Assembly (NCBI RefSeq): GCF_002979515.1
Contig: NZ_PCPA01000006.1
Span: 1-64,000 of the forward strand
Direction of reading: 5' to 3'
DNA: 64,000 bases
From: Microbacterium sp. MYb54
GTDB taxonomy: Bacteria; Actinomycetota; Actinomycetes; Actinomycetales; Microbacteriaceae
The translations under genes and the position numbers were made by a program. Below the pieces are notes generated by a model. That model was not told where the DNA came from and ran no database searches. It saw only the letters and a program-made list of their open reading frames with translations. This document shows, piece after piece, positions 1 through 8,799 of the stretch (position 1 is the stretch's first letter; each line of letters begins with the position of its first letter).

Positions 1-1062
1 CGGGGGAACGCCGGGGCGCAGGCCCACTCCCGGCGCGGCCGGGGCCGGCACTGAGGTGGAGGGAATCGGTGCGGGCACGGACGGGATGGCGATACCCGTG
101 GCATCCGTCTCCGTCATCGGCCGCAAGAAGAGACTGCCGCCGACGGCGAGGGCGACGGCTGTCACCGCTGCCACCGGCCACAGCAGAGGGCCGGAGAGGC
201 CTGCGGCGTCGAGTACCGGCTGCGCGGGGACGGCAGCAGACGGGGAGGCCGTCGGGTCGGTCATGGCCTCGACTCTGTCGGGCAGGAAGAGAGTCGGTGC
301 GATGACGAGGCCGACGCCGCCGGCGAGGAGCGGACCGATGGTCAATGCGCGGAACAGATTCGTCGCCTCGCCGGCCGCTGCACGGCAACTCGGGCAAGCG
401 GCGAGATGAGCCGTGACGAACCGCTCTGATCGGGGAGCGAGACCACCGTGGGCGTACGCGCCCAGCTGCTCGATCACCCGGGCATGATCGGTGCCGTCCG
501 GTGCGTCGCGAAGGTGCGCTCGGATCCATGCCTTGCGCAAGGCGTCGCGCGCGCGATAGGTCAGCGCGGCGGCTGTGTTCGGGCGGATCTGCAGAGCCTC
601 GGCGATCTGCCTGGCGGGTAGTCGTTCGACTTCGCTCAGCCACAGCGCGTGCTGCCAGCGACGAGGAAGAGAGCCGAACGCATCGACGAGCGCGGCCGAG
701 TTCACCATCGAATCGATGTCGATCGTGCCGATCGTCGAATGAGGGTGTTCCATCTCCTCGAGGGAACTCGTCGACGCTCGACGGCGGCTCTCGCTCACCC
801 AGGTGTTCCGCACGGTCGTGAGGAGGTACGGCCGGAAACTGCGCTGCGGCCCCTTGCCCATGCGGATCTGCCGCAGGATGCTGAGGAACGCATCGGAGAC
901 GATGTCTTCAGGATCCGGCGGCGCAGAGCCGAGGGTGCGCGCATAGGCCAGGGCGACGGGGGCGTGTCTGCGCCAGAGCTCTGAGAATGCGTTGCGGTCC
1001 CCGTCGCGACTGCGCTGGAGGATTTCGCCGTCTGACTCCGCGCTGTCGCTGGGACCGTTCAT
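1..1062 (-). CDS. ECF-type RNA polymerase sigma factor with C-terminal zinc finger and membrane segment (3' end outside window)
   Basis: Sigma-70 family extracytoplasmic-function factor that redirects RNA polymerase. It reads from ATG at 1062 for 354 codons without a stop and runs off the left edge. Region 2 spans about residues 15-95 (PEDIVSDAFLSIL near 51-63) and region 4 about 128-180 (LPARQIAEALQIRPNT near 148-161). A zf-HC2-like motif HLAACPSC (H219, C223, C226) follows, then hydrophobic stretches near 239-257 and 295-313 and a Pro/Ala-rich tail. The zinc finger plus membrane segment look like an anti-sigma module fused to the sigma factor. Start chosen because the sigma fold begins within 15 residues; no clear Shine-Dalgarno. 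Family assignment is firm; the inducing stress is unknown. Confidence 0.88.
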   Translation of the reverse strand, partial: MNGPSDSAESDGEILQRSRDGDRNAFSELWRRHAPVALAYARTLGSAPPDPEDIVSDAFLSILRQIRMGKGPQRSFRPYLLTTVRNTWVSESRRRASTSSLEEMEHPHSTIGTIDIDSMVNSAALVDAFGSLPRRWQHALWLSEVERLPARQIAEALQIRPNTAAALTYRARDALRKAWIRAHLRDAPDGTDHARVIEQLGAYAHGGLAPRSERFVTAHLAACPSCRAAAGEATNLFRALTIGPLLAGGVGLVIAPTLFLPDRVEAMTDPTASPSAAVPAQPVLDAAGLSGPLLWPVAAVTAVALAVGGSLFLRPMTETDATGIAIPSVPAPIPSTSVPAPAAPGVGLRPGVPP

Positions 1063-1192
1063 GAGACCTCGTTCTGGCGACCGGCTGGGGTGGCTCCGAT
1101 GGATGCGAGACTACCTCGGGCTGCTCGCGTGAAGTCATCGTATGACGGCGGCCGCAGTGACACAGAAAGCGTCGCCCGCGATGAGGTGGAGA

Positions 1193-1221
1193 GCGGGTGG
1201 GGCCTGGGGAGCCCCACCCGC
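1193..1221. other. Perfect 10-bp stem-loop of unknown role
   Basis: GCGGGTGGGG (1193-1202) pairs perfectly with CCCCACCCGC (1212-1221) around a 9-base loop. It sits between two divergent genes and has no T-run on either side, so it is not an obvious intrinsic terminator. Confidence 0.55.
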
Positions 1222-1363
1222 GGGCCGTCAAGTGGGGGGAGATGAGGCCCGGACGCGGATACGAACGCTGCCGAGAGATTCGTTCCTTGTCACATAAGCA
1301 AGACGGTTTCGGAGGCGGATGATGACGGCGATTTCGGAAAGTTCTTCTGCAGCGGTGAGGTCG

Positions 1364-1390
1364 AGGTTCAGCAGGTTCAGCAGGTTCAGC
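1364..1390 (+). repeat. Three tandem copies of AGGTTCAGC
   Basis: Three exact head-to-tail 9-bp copies at 1364-1372, 1373-1381 and 1382-1390, ending 40 bases before the ogt -10 box. Could be a slippage-prone tract or a repeated activator site. Being 9 bp long, it preserves any reading frame. Confidence 0.8.
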
Positions 1391-1429
1391 ACGGCTCCAT
1401 CGGGTGATCTCGGGGTCGGTGCCTCGGAG

Positions 1430-1435
1430 TACCCT
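1430..1435 (+). promoter_or_regulatory. -10 box of ogt, leaderless type
   Basis: TACCCT followed by exactly 6 bases and the ATG at 1442; no Shine-Dalgarno. This supports ATG 1442 over the upstream ATG 1319. Confidence 0.5.
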
Positions 1436-1441
1436 CGAGGC

Positions 1442-1948
1442 ATGTCCGCCTTCGGAACGCTCGCGACCCCGGTCGGTGTCATCGGCGTCGTGAGCGACGG
1501 CGCGGCGATCACCCGTGTCATGTGGCGATCGACTCCGCCCGAGGGCAGCAGTCTTCCGTCGGGCCCCGACTCCGACCCGCTGCTCACCGAAGCCCTCGCG
1601 CAGCTCGCCGCCTACTTCGACGGCACCCTGCGCCACTTCGACCTGCCGGTCGACCTCGGCGACCAGACGGTGGCGACGCGCGCCGTTCTCAGTGCCCTCT
1701 ACGAGACGGTCGCGCATGGCGAGACGATCACCTACGGGGGACTCGCCGCCCGCAGCGGCACCGAGGTTCCGGCGAGGGGGATCGGGTCGATCATGGGTGC
1801 GAACCTCGTCCCGCTGATCGTGCCCTGCCACCGCGTCGTGGCCGGCGACGGTCTCGGCGGCTACTCCGGGGGAGACGCGGGGCACGGTCTCGAGACCAAG
1901 CGTTGGCTGTTGGAACACGAAGGGGCGTTGCCGACCTCGCTGTTCTGA
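1442..1948 (+). CDS. ogt: Methylated-DNA--protein-cysteine S-methyltransferase
   Basis: Suicide DNA repair enzyme that moves the alkyl group from O6-alkylguanine to its own cysteine. The protein is 168 residues, the usual Ogt size. The active-site motif IVPCHRVV lies near residues 120-127 with the methyl-acceptor Cys in PCHR, and is followed by GLGGYSGG. The DNA-binding helical part (TVATRAVLSALYETV, then GETITYGGLA) is intact. Start placed at ATG 1442 because the Ogt fold begins there and a TANNNT box lies 6 bases upstream. It sits upstream of thrC with no evident functional tie. Confidence 0.93.
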   Translation: MSAFGTLATPVGVIGVVSDGAAITRVMWRSTPPEGSSLPSGPDSDPLLTEALAQLAAYFDGTLRHFDLPVDLGDQTVATRAVLSALYETVAHGETITYGGLAARSGTEVPARGIGSIMGANLVPLIVPCHRVVAGDGLGGYSGGDAGHGLETKRWLLEHEGALPTSLF

Positions 1949-2039
1949 CCCTTGGGACGAGGGCAGCCGTCATCGCGTCAATACGGCGGGGAACACCCTG
2001 CGAGAATGGACGTGCCGAGTCCCGAGCCGAGGAGCCAAC

Positions 2040-3443
2040 GTGCAGTTCATCTCCACCCGCGGCGGCATGCAGCCGCAGCCGTTCAGCGAGACGCTGTTGG
2101 AGGGCCTCGCGCCCGACGGCGGCCTGGCAGTGCCCGAGGTCATGCCGACGGTCGACGGTGAGACGCTCGAGCGCTGGCGTGCGCTGACCTACCCGCAGCT
2201 GGCGGCGGAGGTGCTGGGCCTGTTCGCGACCGACATTCCGCGCGCGGACCTTGCCCGGATGACGGATGCGGCCTACGCCGACTTCCCCGACGGCGTCGTG
2301 CCGCTGCGGGCGATCGACGACGAGTTGACGCTGGTCGGACTCTCCGAGGGGCCGACGCTCGCATTCAAGGACATGGCCATGCAGTTCCTCGGCCAGGTGC
2401 TCGAGTACACGCTGGAGCGCAACGACGCGGTGCTCAACATCCTCGGCGCCACGTCGGGCGACACCGGTTCGGCCGCCGAGCACGCCCTGCGCGGCAAGGA
2501 GCGGGTCGCGGTGTTCATGCTCTCGCCGCAGGGGCGCATGAGTGCCTTCCAGCGCGCGCAGATGTTCTCGCTCGACGACGCGAACGTGCACAATATCGCG
2601 GTCGAGGGTGTCTTCGACGACTGCCAGAACCTGGTGAAGAAGCTCGCCGGTGACCTCGACTTCAAGCGCGCCCAGCACCTGGGAGCGGTGAACTCCATCA
2701 ACCTCGCGCGCATCACGGCCCAGACCGTCTACTACTTCTGGGCCTGGCTACGGGCGACGGATGCCGGTGGCTGGACCGAGTTGTCGTTCACCGTGCCCTC
2801 CGGCAACTTCGGCAACATCCTCTCCGGGCTCTTCGCGAAGCAGATGGGGCTGCCGATCCGTCGCCTCGTGCTCGCCGCGAACGAGAACAACGTGCTGGAC
2901 GAGTTCTTCCGCACCGGCGTCTACCGCCCGCGCAGCGCCGCCCAGACGCTCGCGACCTCGAGCCCGTCGATGGACATCTCCAAGGCATCGAACCTCGAGC
3001 GCTTCATCTTCGAACTGGTCGGCCGTGACCCGGCCCGCGTCGTCGGCGCATGGGACGACCTCGAAGCGCAGGGGTACTTCGACTTCTCGGCCGAGCAGGA
3101 GCGCTTCCTCGAGGAATTCGGCATCGTCAGCGGCACCTCGACGCACGAGGACCGCCTGGCTACCATCCGTTCGGTGTACGAGGCGACGGGCGAGGTCATC
3201 GACCCGCACACGGCCGACGGCGTCAAGGTCGCGCGCGAATACGTCGAGCCCGGTGTGCCGATGCTCGTGCTCGAGACCGCGAAGCCCGAGAAGTTCGCCG
3301 AGACGATCCACGAGGCCATCGGCGTCGAGCTGGGCTACGCACCGGAGCTGCAGGAGATGCTCGACGCACCGCAGCACGTGACCGAGATGGGCGACGACGA
3401 GAACGCGCTCCGCGCCTTCATCGAGACGAACGCGTTGCACTGA
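2040..3443 (+). CDS. thrC: Threonine synthase
   Basis: PLP enzyme converting O-phospho-L-homoserine to threonine, the last step of threonine synthesis; cytoplasmic. At 467 residues it is the long form related to the E. coli and yeast enzymes. The N-terminal STRGG motif, the PLP lysine in LAFKDMA (K110) and the phosphate-binding GATSGDTGSAA near residues 136-146 are present. The GTG start at 2040 has GAGGAG six bases upstream. It stands alone here, without hom or thrB, and ends in a strong terminator. Confidence 0.96.
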   Translation: MQFISTRGGMQPQPFSETLLEGLAPDGGLAVPEVMPTVDGETLERWRALTYPQLAAEVLGLFATDIPRADLARMTDAAYADFPDGVVPLRAIDDELTLVGLSEGPTLAFKDMAMQFLGQVLEYTLERNDAVLNILGATSGDTGSAAEHALRGKERVAVFMLSPQGRMSAFQRAQMFSLDDANVHNIAVEGVFDDCQNLVKKLAGDLDFKRAQHLGAVNSINLARITAQTVYYFWAWLRATDAGGWTELSFTVPSGNFGNILSGLFAKQMGLPIRRLVLAANENNVLDEFFRTGVYRPRSAAQTLATSSPSMDISKASNLERFIFELVGRDPARVVGAWDDLEAQGYFDFSAEQERFLEEFGIVSGTSTHEDRLATIRSVYEATGEVIDPHTADGVKVAREYVEPGVPMLVLETAKPEKFAETIHEAIGVELGYAPELQEMLDAPQHVTEMGDDENALRAFIETNALH

Positions 3444-3470
3444 CGCCGGTCGCCGAGAACACGTTCCGCA

Positions 3471-3513
3471 CCGAGACCCACTCCTGCCCACGTCGGGCGG
3501 GGGTGGGTTTCGG
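3471..3513 (+). terminator. Intrinsic terminator after thrC
   Basis: A 19-bp stem (3471-3489 with 3495-3513, a few G-T wobbles) around a 5-base loop, followed by CGTTTGT. It isolates thrC from the permease cluster. Confidence 0.8.
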
Positions 3514-3545
3514 CGTTTGTGAGGGATTCGATACCGAGTGAGCGA

Positions 3546-3590
3546 ATGTGCGATATGCACATCTGTGAGGGATGCTCGTGCGATATGCAC
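3546..3590 (+). promoter_or_regulatory. Tandem operator-like inverted repeats upstream of the permease/DUF917 cluster
   Basis: Site 1 is ATGTGC-GATAT-GCACAT (3546-3562), with 6-bp inverted arms around GATAT. Site 2 is GTGC-GATAT-GCAC (3578-3590), followed by AT. The 13-base core GTGCGATATGCAC is identical in both copies and the starts are 30 bp apart, close to three helical turns, so two dimers could bind on one face. The sites end 67 bases before the permease start. The PucR regulator at the cluster's end is the obvious candidate to bind here (inference). Confidence 0.6.
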
Positions 3591-3657
3591 ATGTCGATGG
3601 CGTGCCAGGCGTCGCTACTGTGGCGCACAACCCGTTCCCTCCTCCCGAAGGATCCTC

Positions 3658-4995
3658 ATGGCACGCACGGCGCACGCAGACGACTTCGCGCTCTCCCGAG
3701 TGACTCCGGAGGCCCGCAAACCCTGGTTCGGAATCGCTGTGCAGCGATTCGGACAGGTCTCGGCCCTCTCGCAGTTCCTCCTCGGCGCGACCCTCGGTTA
3801 CAGCATGACTTTCGGCGAGGCCGTCCTCGCCTTCCTCTTCGGCTCGCTCATCCTCGAGGTGATCATGTGCGTGGTCGGCTTCATCGGTCAGCGCGAGGGC
3901 CTCAACACCGCACTCCTGGCCCGCTGGACCGGCTTCGGCGAGATCGGCGCCTCGCTGGTCGGCCTCGCGATCGGCATCAGTCTGATCGGCTGGTTCGGCA
4001 TCCAGTCGGCGATCTCCGCGCAATCGCTCGACGCCCTCATGCCCGGTGCCCTGCCGGTCTGGGCGTGGAGCCTCATCTTCGGCCTCGCGGTCACCGCGAT
4101 CGTGGCCTTCGGCTTCGTCGGGATGCAGTGGCTCGCGAACATCACGGTCCCGCTGTTCCTCATCCTGGTCGGCTGGTCGGTCATCTCCGAGCTCACCCGC
4201 CACGACATCGGCGAACTGCTCACGGGGCCTGCTCCCGGCCCGACCATGAGCGTCTGGGCCGGCACCGGCATCGTCGCCGGTGGCCTCATCGTCGGTGCGA
4301 TCATCACCGGCGACATGACCCGCTTCAACCGCTCGCGCGCCGACGTGATCAAGCAGACCGTCCTCGGCGTCTCGCTCGGCGAGTTCGTGATCGGCCTCGC
4401 CGGTGTGCTCCTCGCCCACGCGGCCGCCAGCGGCGACATCGTCGCGATCGTGACCTCGTCGGTCGGCTTCATCGGTCTGTTCATCGTGCTCACCGGCACA
4501 CTGAAGATCAACGACTGGAACCTGTACTCCTCCACCCTCGGGCTCGTGAACTTCATCTCCACGGCCTTCGGAAAGAACCTGCACCGCGTCACCACGACGA
4601 TCGTGCTGGGCATCGTCGGATCGGTGCTCGCCGCAGTCGGCATCCTCGGTCAGTTCACCGAGTTCCTGATCGTGCTGAGCGTCGCGTTCCCGCCGATCGC
4701 GGGGATCATGGTCGCCGAGTACTACATCGTGCGACGGTGGCGTCCCGAACTCGACGCCACCCGTGAAGCGGGCACCCTCCCGGCAACCGCTCCGCGTATC
4801 GTGCCGGCGACGATCATCGTCTGGCTGGTCTCCGCGCTGGTCGGCTACTTCGTGACCTGGGGCATCCCGTCGCTGCTCAGCCTCTTCCTCTCGATGGCGC
4901 TCTACATCGTGGCGGGCAAGCTCGGCTGGGTGCGCGGCGTCGGCGTCGCAACCACCCGGCAGGCGAATCCGGTCGAAGAGACCGCAGCGGCCTGA
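3658..4995 (+). CDS. NCS1-family permease (CodB-like purine/cytosine/hydantoin transporter)
   Basis: Integral membrane importer of nucleobase- or hydantoin-like ring compounds, 445 residues with about 12 hydrophobic segments. The N-terminal PWFGIAVQRFGQVSALSQFLLGA region and the central MTRFNRSRADVI stretch match the CodB-like branch of NCS1. Start set at ATG 3658 (MARTAHADD); the longer frame upstream would run through the operator repeats. It is the first gene of the cluster with the HyuA-like, DUF917 and PucR genes, so it probably brings in their substrate. NCS1 includes hydantoin permeases, which fits the neighbours; the actual substrate cannot be read from sequence. Confidence 0.85.
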   Translation: MARTAHADDFALSRVTPEARKPWFGIAVQRFGQVSALSQFLLGATLGYSMTFGEAVLAFLFGSLILEVIMCVVGFIGQREGLNTALLARWTGFGEIGASLVGLAIGISLIGWFGIQSAISAQSLDALMPGALPVWAWSLIFGLAVTAIVAFGFVGMQWLANITVPLFLILVGWSVISELTRHDIGELLTGPAPGPTMSVWAGTGIVAGGLIVGAIITGDMTRFNRSRADVIKQTVLGVSLGEFVIGLAGVLLAHAAASGDIVAIVTSSVGFIGLFIVLTGTLKINDWNLYSSTLGLVNFISTAFGKNLHRVTTTIVLGIVGSVLAAVGILGQFTEFLIVLSVAFPPIAGIMVAEYYIVRRWRPELDATREAGTLPATAPRIVPATIIVWLVSALVGYFVTWGIPSLLSLFLSMALYIVAGKLGWVRGVGVATTRQANPVEETAAA

Positions 4996-5034
4996 GCCGC
5001 CGAGACACACATCCACCACAGGAAAGCGAGAATC

Positions 5035-6582
5035 ATGCATATCGGCATCGACGTCGGCGGCACCAACACCGACGCAGTCCTCATGGACGGCACCCGCACG
5101 CTGGCGGGAGTGAAGCACTCGACCACCCCCGATGTCACCAGTGGCATCATCCAGGCGATCGAGGATCTGCGAGCCGGGCACGCCTTCGAGGGCACCGACA
5201 TCGACGCCGTCATGATCGGCACGACGCATTTCATCAACGCGCTCGTGCAGGCCACTCGCCTCGCACCGGTCGCTGCCCTCCGACTCGGCCTCCCCGCCAC
5301 GCGGGCGCTGCCGCCGCTGATCGACTGGCCAGAGGTGCTGGTCGAAGCGACGCAGGCGCGCAGCTATCTCGCGCACGGTGGCTACGAGTTCGACGGACGC
5401 CCGATCTCGCCGCTCGACCCGGACGAGATCCGGGCGCACGCGGAGGACATGAAGGCTCACGGCATCCGCTCGGTCGCCATCTCCTCGGTGTTCAGCCCTG
5501 TGAACCACGACCTCGAGGTGCGGGCGGCGGAGATCGTCGCGGAGGTGCTCGGCGCGGATGCCGCGATATCGCTGTCGCACGAGATCGGGCGCATCGGACT
5601 CCTGGAGCGCGAGAACGCGACGATCATCAACGCCGCTCTGCGCGAGCTGGCCTCCGAGATCGTCGATGGGCTGACGTCGGCCGTGCGGGCCCAGGGAATC
5701 GAGGCACCGATCTTCCTCAGCCAGAACGACGGCACGCTGATGGACGAGGAGTACGTGCGCCGCTACCCGGTCGCCACCTTCGCCTCCGGGCCGACGAACT
5801 CGATGCGCGGGGCGGCGGCCACGAGCGGCCTCGACGACTGCGCGGTGATCGACGTGGGCGGCACCACGGCCGACATCGGTCTGCTGATCAACGGCTTCCC
5901 GCGTGAGACGGCGAACGAGGTCAAGGTCGCCGGCATCCGCACCAACTTCCGGATGCCCGACGTGCTCTCGCTCGGCATCGGCGGCGGCAGCATCGTCGAC
6001 GAGGAGACCGCGGAGGTCGGACCGGCATCCGTCGGCTACAGACTGACCACGGATGCCCTCGTCTTCGGCGGCTCGATCCTGACCGCCACCGACATCGCCG
6101 TCGCGGCAGGTCGTGCGCAGATCGGCGATGCCAGCAAGGTCGCCCATCTCGATCCCGTGTTCGTCGAGCGGGTTCTCGCCCGTATCGCCGAGCGCGTGTC
6201 CGAGGCCGTCGACCGCATGCGCACCTCACCCGAGCCCATCGCGGTGGTCGCGGTCGGCGGCGGATCCATCCTGCTCCCGGACGAGCTGCCGTTGTTCGGC
6301 ACGGTGCATCGCCCCGAGAACTACGCGGTCGCCAACGCCATCGGCGCCTCGATCGCTCAGGTCGGCGGCGAGATCGACAAGGTCTATGCGATCGAGCCAG
6401 GTCGTCGCGAGGAGACGCTCGCCGAGGTGCGGGCAGAGGCGGTGGACAAGGCGATCGCCGCCGGTGCCAAGCCGTCGACCGTGTCGATCATCGACTTCGA
6501 CGAGGTGCCGATCCCGTACCTCCCCGGCAACGCGACGCGAATCCGCGTCAAGGCCGTCGGCGACCTCGACATGGGAGTGTGA
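5035..6582 (+). CDS. Hydantoinase/oxoprolinase family protein (HyuA-like)
   Basis: Probable ATP-using ring-opening or ring-activating enzyme of the N-methylhydantoinase A/5-oxoprolinase group. The ASKHA-type phosphate loop IDVGGTNTDAVL lies at residues 5-16, a second one (VIDVGGTTADIGLL) near 271-284, and GGGSI motifs near 318 and 404. At 515 residues it is shorter than full HyuA proteins (about 680-700) and has the N-terminal plus central domains only. AGGAAAG precedes the ATG. It lies 39 bases after the permease and 1 base before the first DUF917 gene. No HyuB partner is nearby, which is unusual for this family and suggests the DUF917 proteins act as partners (inference). Confidence 0.85.
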   Translation: MHIGIDVGGTNTDAVLMDGTRTLAGVKHSTTPDVTSGIIQAIEDLRAGHAFEGTDIDAVMIGTTHFINALVQATRLAPVAALRLGLPATRALPPLIDWPEVLVEATQARSYLAHGGYEFDGRPISPLDPDEIRAHAEDMKAHGIRSVAISSVFSPVNHDLEVRAAEIVAEVLGADAAISLSHEIGRIGLLERENATIINAALRELASEIVDGLTSAVRAQGIEAPIFLSQNDGTLMDEEYVRRYPVATFASGPTNSMRGAAATSGLDDCAVIDVGGTTADIGLLINGFPRETANEVKVAGIRTNFRMPDVLSLGIGGGSIVDEETAEVGPASVGYRLTTDALVFGGSILTATDIAVAAGRAQIGDASKVAHLDPVFVERVLARIAERVSEAVDRMRTSPEPIAVVAVGGGSILLPDELPLFGTVHRPENYAVANAIGASIAQVGGEIDKVYAIEPGRREETLAEVRAEAVDKAIAAGAKPSTVSIIDFDEVPIPYLPGNATRIRVKAVGDLDMGV

Positions 6583-6583
6583 C

Positions 6584-7684
6584 ATGAGCTGGACGATCAC
6601 CCCCGCCCACATCGACGGACTCGCCCGCGGCGCCGCCGTCCTCGGCACCGGAGGAGGAGGAGATCCCTACATCGGTGCGCTCCTCGCCCGCCAGGCGCTG
6701 TCGTCCGGAGATGTCACGGTCGTCGACCTCGACGAGGTGCCCGATGACGCACTCGTGTTGTTCGTCGCGATGATGGGGGCGCCGACCGTCATGGTCGAGA
6801 AGCTCCCGAGCCTCGCCGAGGTCATCGAGCCGGTCAAGGCGCTCAGCATCCACCTGGGCCGCCCGATCACCCACATCGCGTGCGCCGAGGTGGGCGGGGT
6901 GAACTCGACCATCCCGATCGCCGCGGCCGCAGCCCTCGGTCTTCCGCTGGTCGACGCCGACGGCATGGGGCGTGCGTTCCCCGAGCTCCAGATGGTGCTC
7001 CCGACGCTCTACGGCGTCACCGCCTCGCCCCTCGCGTTCAGCGACGAGAAGGGCAACACCGGCGTGCTGCAGACTGTCGACAATTCGTGGACCGAGCGCA
7101 TCGCCCGAGTGGCCTGCGTCGAGATGGGCTGCTCGGTCATGATCTCCGGGTTCTCGATGTCGGGCACCGCAGCCCGCGAGTCTCTCGTCTCGGGCTCGCT
7201 CTCCCGCTGCATCGAGATCGGGAAGCGCATCGCCTCTGCGCGGGAGGAGAAGTCCGACCCCGTCGAGGCTGTGGTCGACCTTCTCGGCGGTCGCGAGCTG
7301 TTCGACGGCAAAGTCGTCGACGTGCACCGGGCCACGACGACCGGCTTCGCCCGCGGACGTGCGCGCATCGACGGAGACGCCGGCGCGACGCTGACCCTGC
7401 AGTTCCAGAACGAGCACCTGGTGGCCGAGGCCGACGGCGTGGTCCTCGCGACCACCCCCGACCTGATCATGGTGCTCGACGGCGAGTCCGGTGAACCGAT
7501 CACGACCGAGGGACTTCGCTACGGGCAGCGGGTGCGGGTGATCGCCGCACCGGCCGATGAACGGTGGCACTCCGACGCGGCGCTCGCGATGGTCGGCCCC
7601 GGGTACTTCGGCTACGACATGGCAGCGCACCGCTTCGACGGCAGCATCTCCCACGGAACCGTGTCTGCGGGAGCTGCGGCATGA
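6584..7684 (+). CDS. DUF917 family protein, copy 1
   Basis: 366-residue DUF917 protein. From memory, the Pfam domains of this family are now named after S-methyl-thiohydantoin desulfurase (S-Me-THD), an ergothioneine-breakdown enzyme; I cannot check this here. The glycine-rich LGTGGGGDPYIG is at residues 20-31, VDADGMGRAFPE near 124-135 and TEGLRYGQRVRV near 307-318. Start ATG 6584 is one base after the HyuA-like stop, so the two are translationally coupled. Close homologue of copy 2, which overlaps it by 4 bases. Exact substrate unknown. Confidence 0.85.
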   Translation: MSWTITPAHIDGLARGAAVLGTGGGGDPYIGALLARQALSSGDVTVVDLDEVPDDALVLFVAMMGAPTVMVEKLPSLAEVIEPVKALSIHLGRPITHIACAEVGGVNSTIPIAAAAALGLPLVDADGMGRAFPELQMVLPTLYGVTASPLAFSDEKGNTGVLQTVDNSWTERIARVACVEMGCSVMISGFSMSGTAARESLVSGSLSRCIEIGKRIASAREEKSDPVEAVVDLLGGRELFDGKVVDVHRATTTGFARGRARIDGDAGATLTLQFQNEHLVAEADGVVLATTPDLIMVLDGESGEPITTEGLRYGQRVRVIAAPADERWHSDAALAMVGPGYFGYDMAAHRFDGSISHGTVSAGAAA

Positions 7685-8799
7685 GCTGGCAGCTTACCGC
7701 CGCCGACCTCCCCGACCTCGCCCGCGGCGCGACGCTGCTCGGTACCGGCGGGGGTGGAGACCCCTACATCGGCAAGATGCTCGTCGAGCGCGTGCTGGGA
7801 GCGGGAAGCATCACGATCCTCGACCCGGACGAGCTCCCCGACGACCTGTTCGTGATCCCGACCGCGCAGATGGGCGCGCCCACCGTGATGATCGAGAAGA
7901 TCCCGGCAGGCACCGAGCCCACCCTCGCCCTGCGCACCCTCGAGGAGCACCTGGGTAGGAAGGCGGATGCGACGATGCCGATCGAGTGCGGCGGCATCAA
8001 CTCGATGATCCCGCTCATCGTCGCAGCCGAGACCGGGCTGCCCGTGGTCGACGCCGACGGCATGGGCCGTGCGTTCCCCGAGCTGTCGATGGAGACCTTC
8101 GCCGTGTACGGCGTGCATGGGTCGCCGCTCGCGCTCGCCGGAGAACGCGGTGAGAAGGTCGTGATCGACACGGGCGACGACGACCGGCAGATGGAATGGC
8201 TCGCCCGTGGGATCACCATCCGTCTCGGCGGAGTCGGGCACATCGCCGAGTACGCGATGACCGGAGCCGACGTCCGACGCACGGCCGTTCCGCGCACGAT
8301 CTCGATGGCGCTCGCGCTGGGCCGCGCCATCCGCATCGCCCGTGAGGAGCACCGCTCACCGTTCGACGCGATCGCCGAGACCCTCTCGAGCACCCTCTAC
8401 CCGCACCTGCGCGAGCTCTGCGTCGGCAAGGTCATCGACGTCGAACGGCGCACGACCGAGGGCTTCGCCAAGGGGCGTGCCGTCATCGCACCGCTCGGAG
8501 CCGACGAAGGCGACACGTTCGAGATCTCCTTCCAGAATGAGAACCTCATCGCGCACCGCGGGGAGACGCTCGTGGCGATCGTGCCCGACCTGATCTGCGT
8601 CGTCGACCACGAGACGGCAGAGCCGATCACGACCGAGGGTCTTCGCTACGGGCAACGCGTACGGGTGCTCGGCATCTCCACGCCCGAGATGATGCGCACC
8701 CCCGACGCGCTCACCGCCTTCGGCCCTTCGGCATTCGGGTTGGGGGAGCAGTTCATCCCCGTCGAGGAGCTGGCCGCGACCGAGGGCGTTTCTCCCTAG
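7681..8799 (+). CDS. DUF917 family protein, copy 2
   Basis: 372 residues, starting in an ATGA overlap with copy 1. It repeats the same signatures in the same places: the LSWQ-like opening (MSWQLTAADL), LGTGGGGDPYIG at residues 20-31, IECGGINSMIPL, VDADGMGRAFPE and TEGLRYGQRVRV. Copies 1 and 2 therefore look like a local duplication that kept all family motifs, perhaps forming a heteromer. Role in (thio)hydantoin-type ring chemistry is inferred from family and neighbours. Confidence 0.85.
   Translation: MSWQLTAADLPDLARGATLLGTGGGGDPYIGKMLVERVLGAGSITILDPDELPDDLFVIPTAQMGAPTVMIEKIPAGTEPTLALRTLEEHLGRKADATMPIECGGINSMIPLIVAAETGLPVVDADGMGRAFPELSMETFAVYGVHGSPLALAGERGEKVVIDTGDDDRQMEWLARGITIRLGGVGHIAEYAMTGADVRRTAVPRTISMALALGRAIRIAREEHRSPFDAIAETLSSTLYPHLRELCVGKVIDVERRTTEGFAKGRAVIAPLGADEGDTFEISFQNENLIAHRGETLVAIVPDLICVVDHETAEPITTEGLRYGQRVRVLGISTPEMMRTPDALTAFGPSAFGLGEQFIPVEELAATEGVSP

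Larger units (their letters stand above)
1063..1441. other. 379-base divergent intergenic region
   Basis: Lies between the sigma factor start (minus) and ogt (plus). It holds a perfect 10-bp hairpin (1193-1221), three tandem copies of a 9-mer (1364-1390) and the ogt -10 box (1430-1435). The open frame from 1319 continues into ogt, but the part before 1442 has repeat-like composition (RFSRFSRFS) and no family similarity I recognise, so I treat it as non-coding. Confidence 0.6.

Noticed and set aside
1193..1221. Terminator between sigma factor and ogt
   Set aside because: The hairpin has no T-run and lies between divergent gene starts, so there is no transcript for it to end.
1319..1441. 41-codon N-terminal extension of ogt
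   Set aside because: Contains the 9-mer repeat region and promoter; the enzyme fold starts at 1442 and a leaderless box fits that start.
3418..6147. 909-codon open frame on the minus strand
   Set aside because: Antisense to the permease and HyuA-like genes; Asp/Arg/His/Glu-rich low-complexity composition typical of a GC-rich shadow frame and no recognisable domain.
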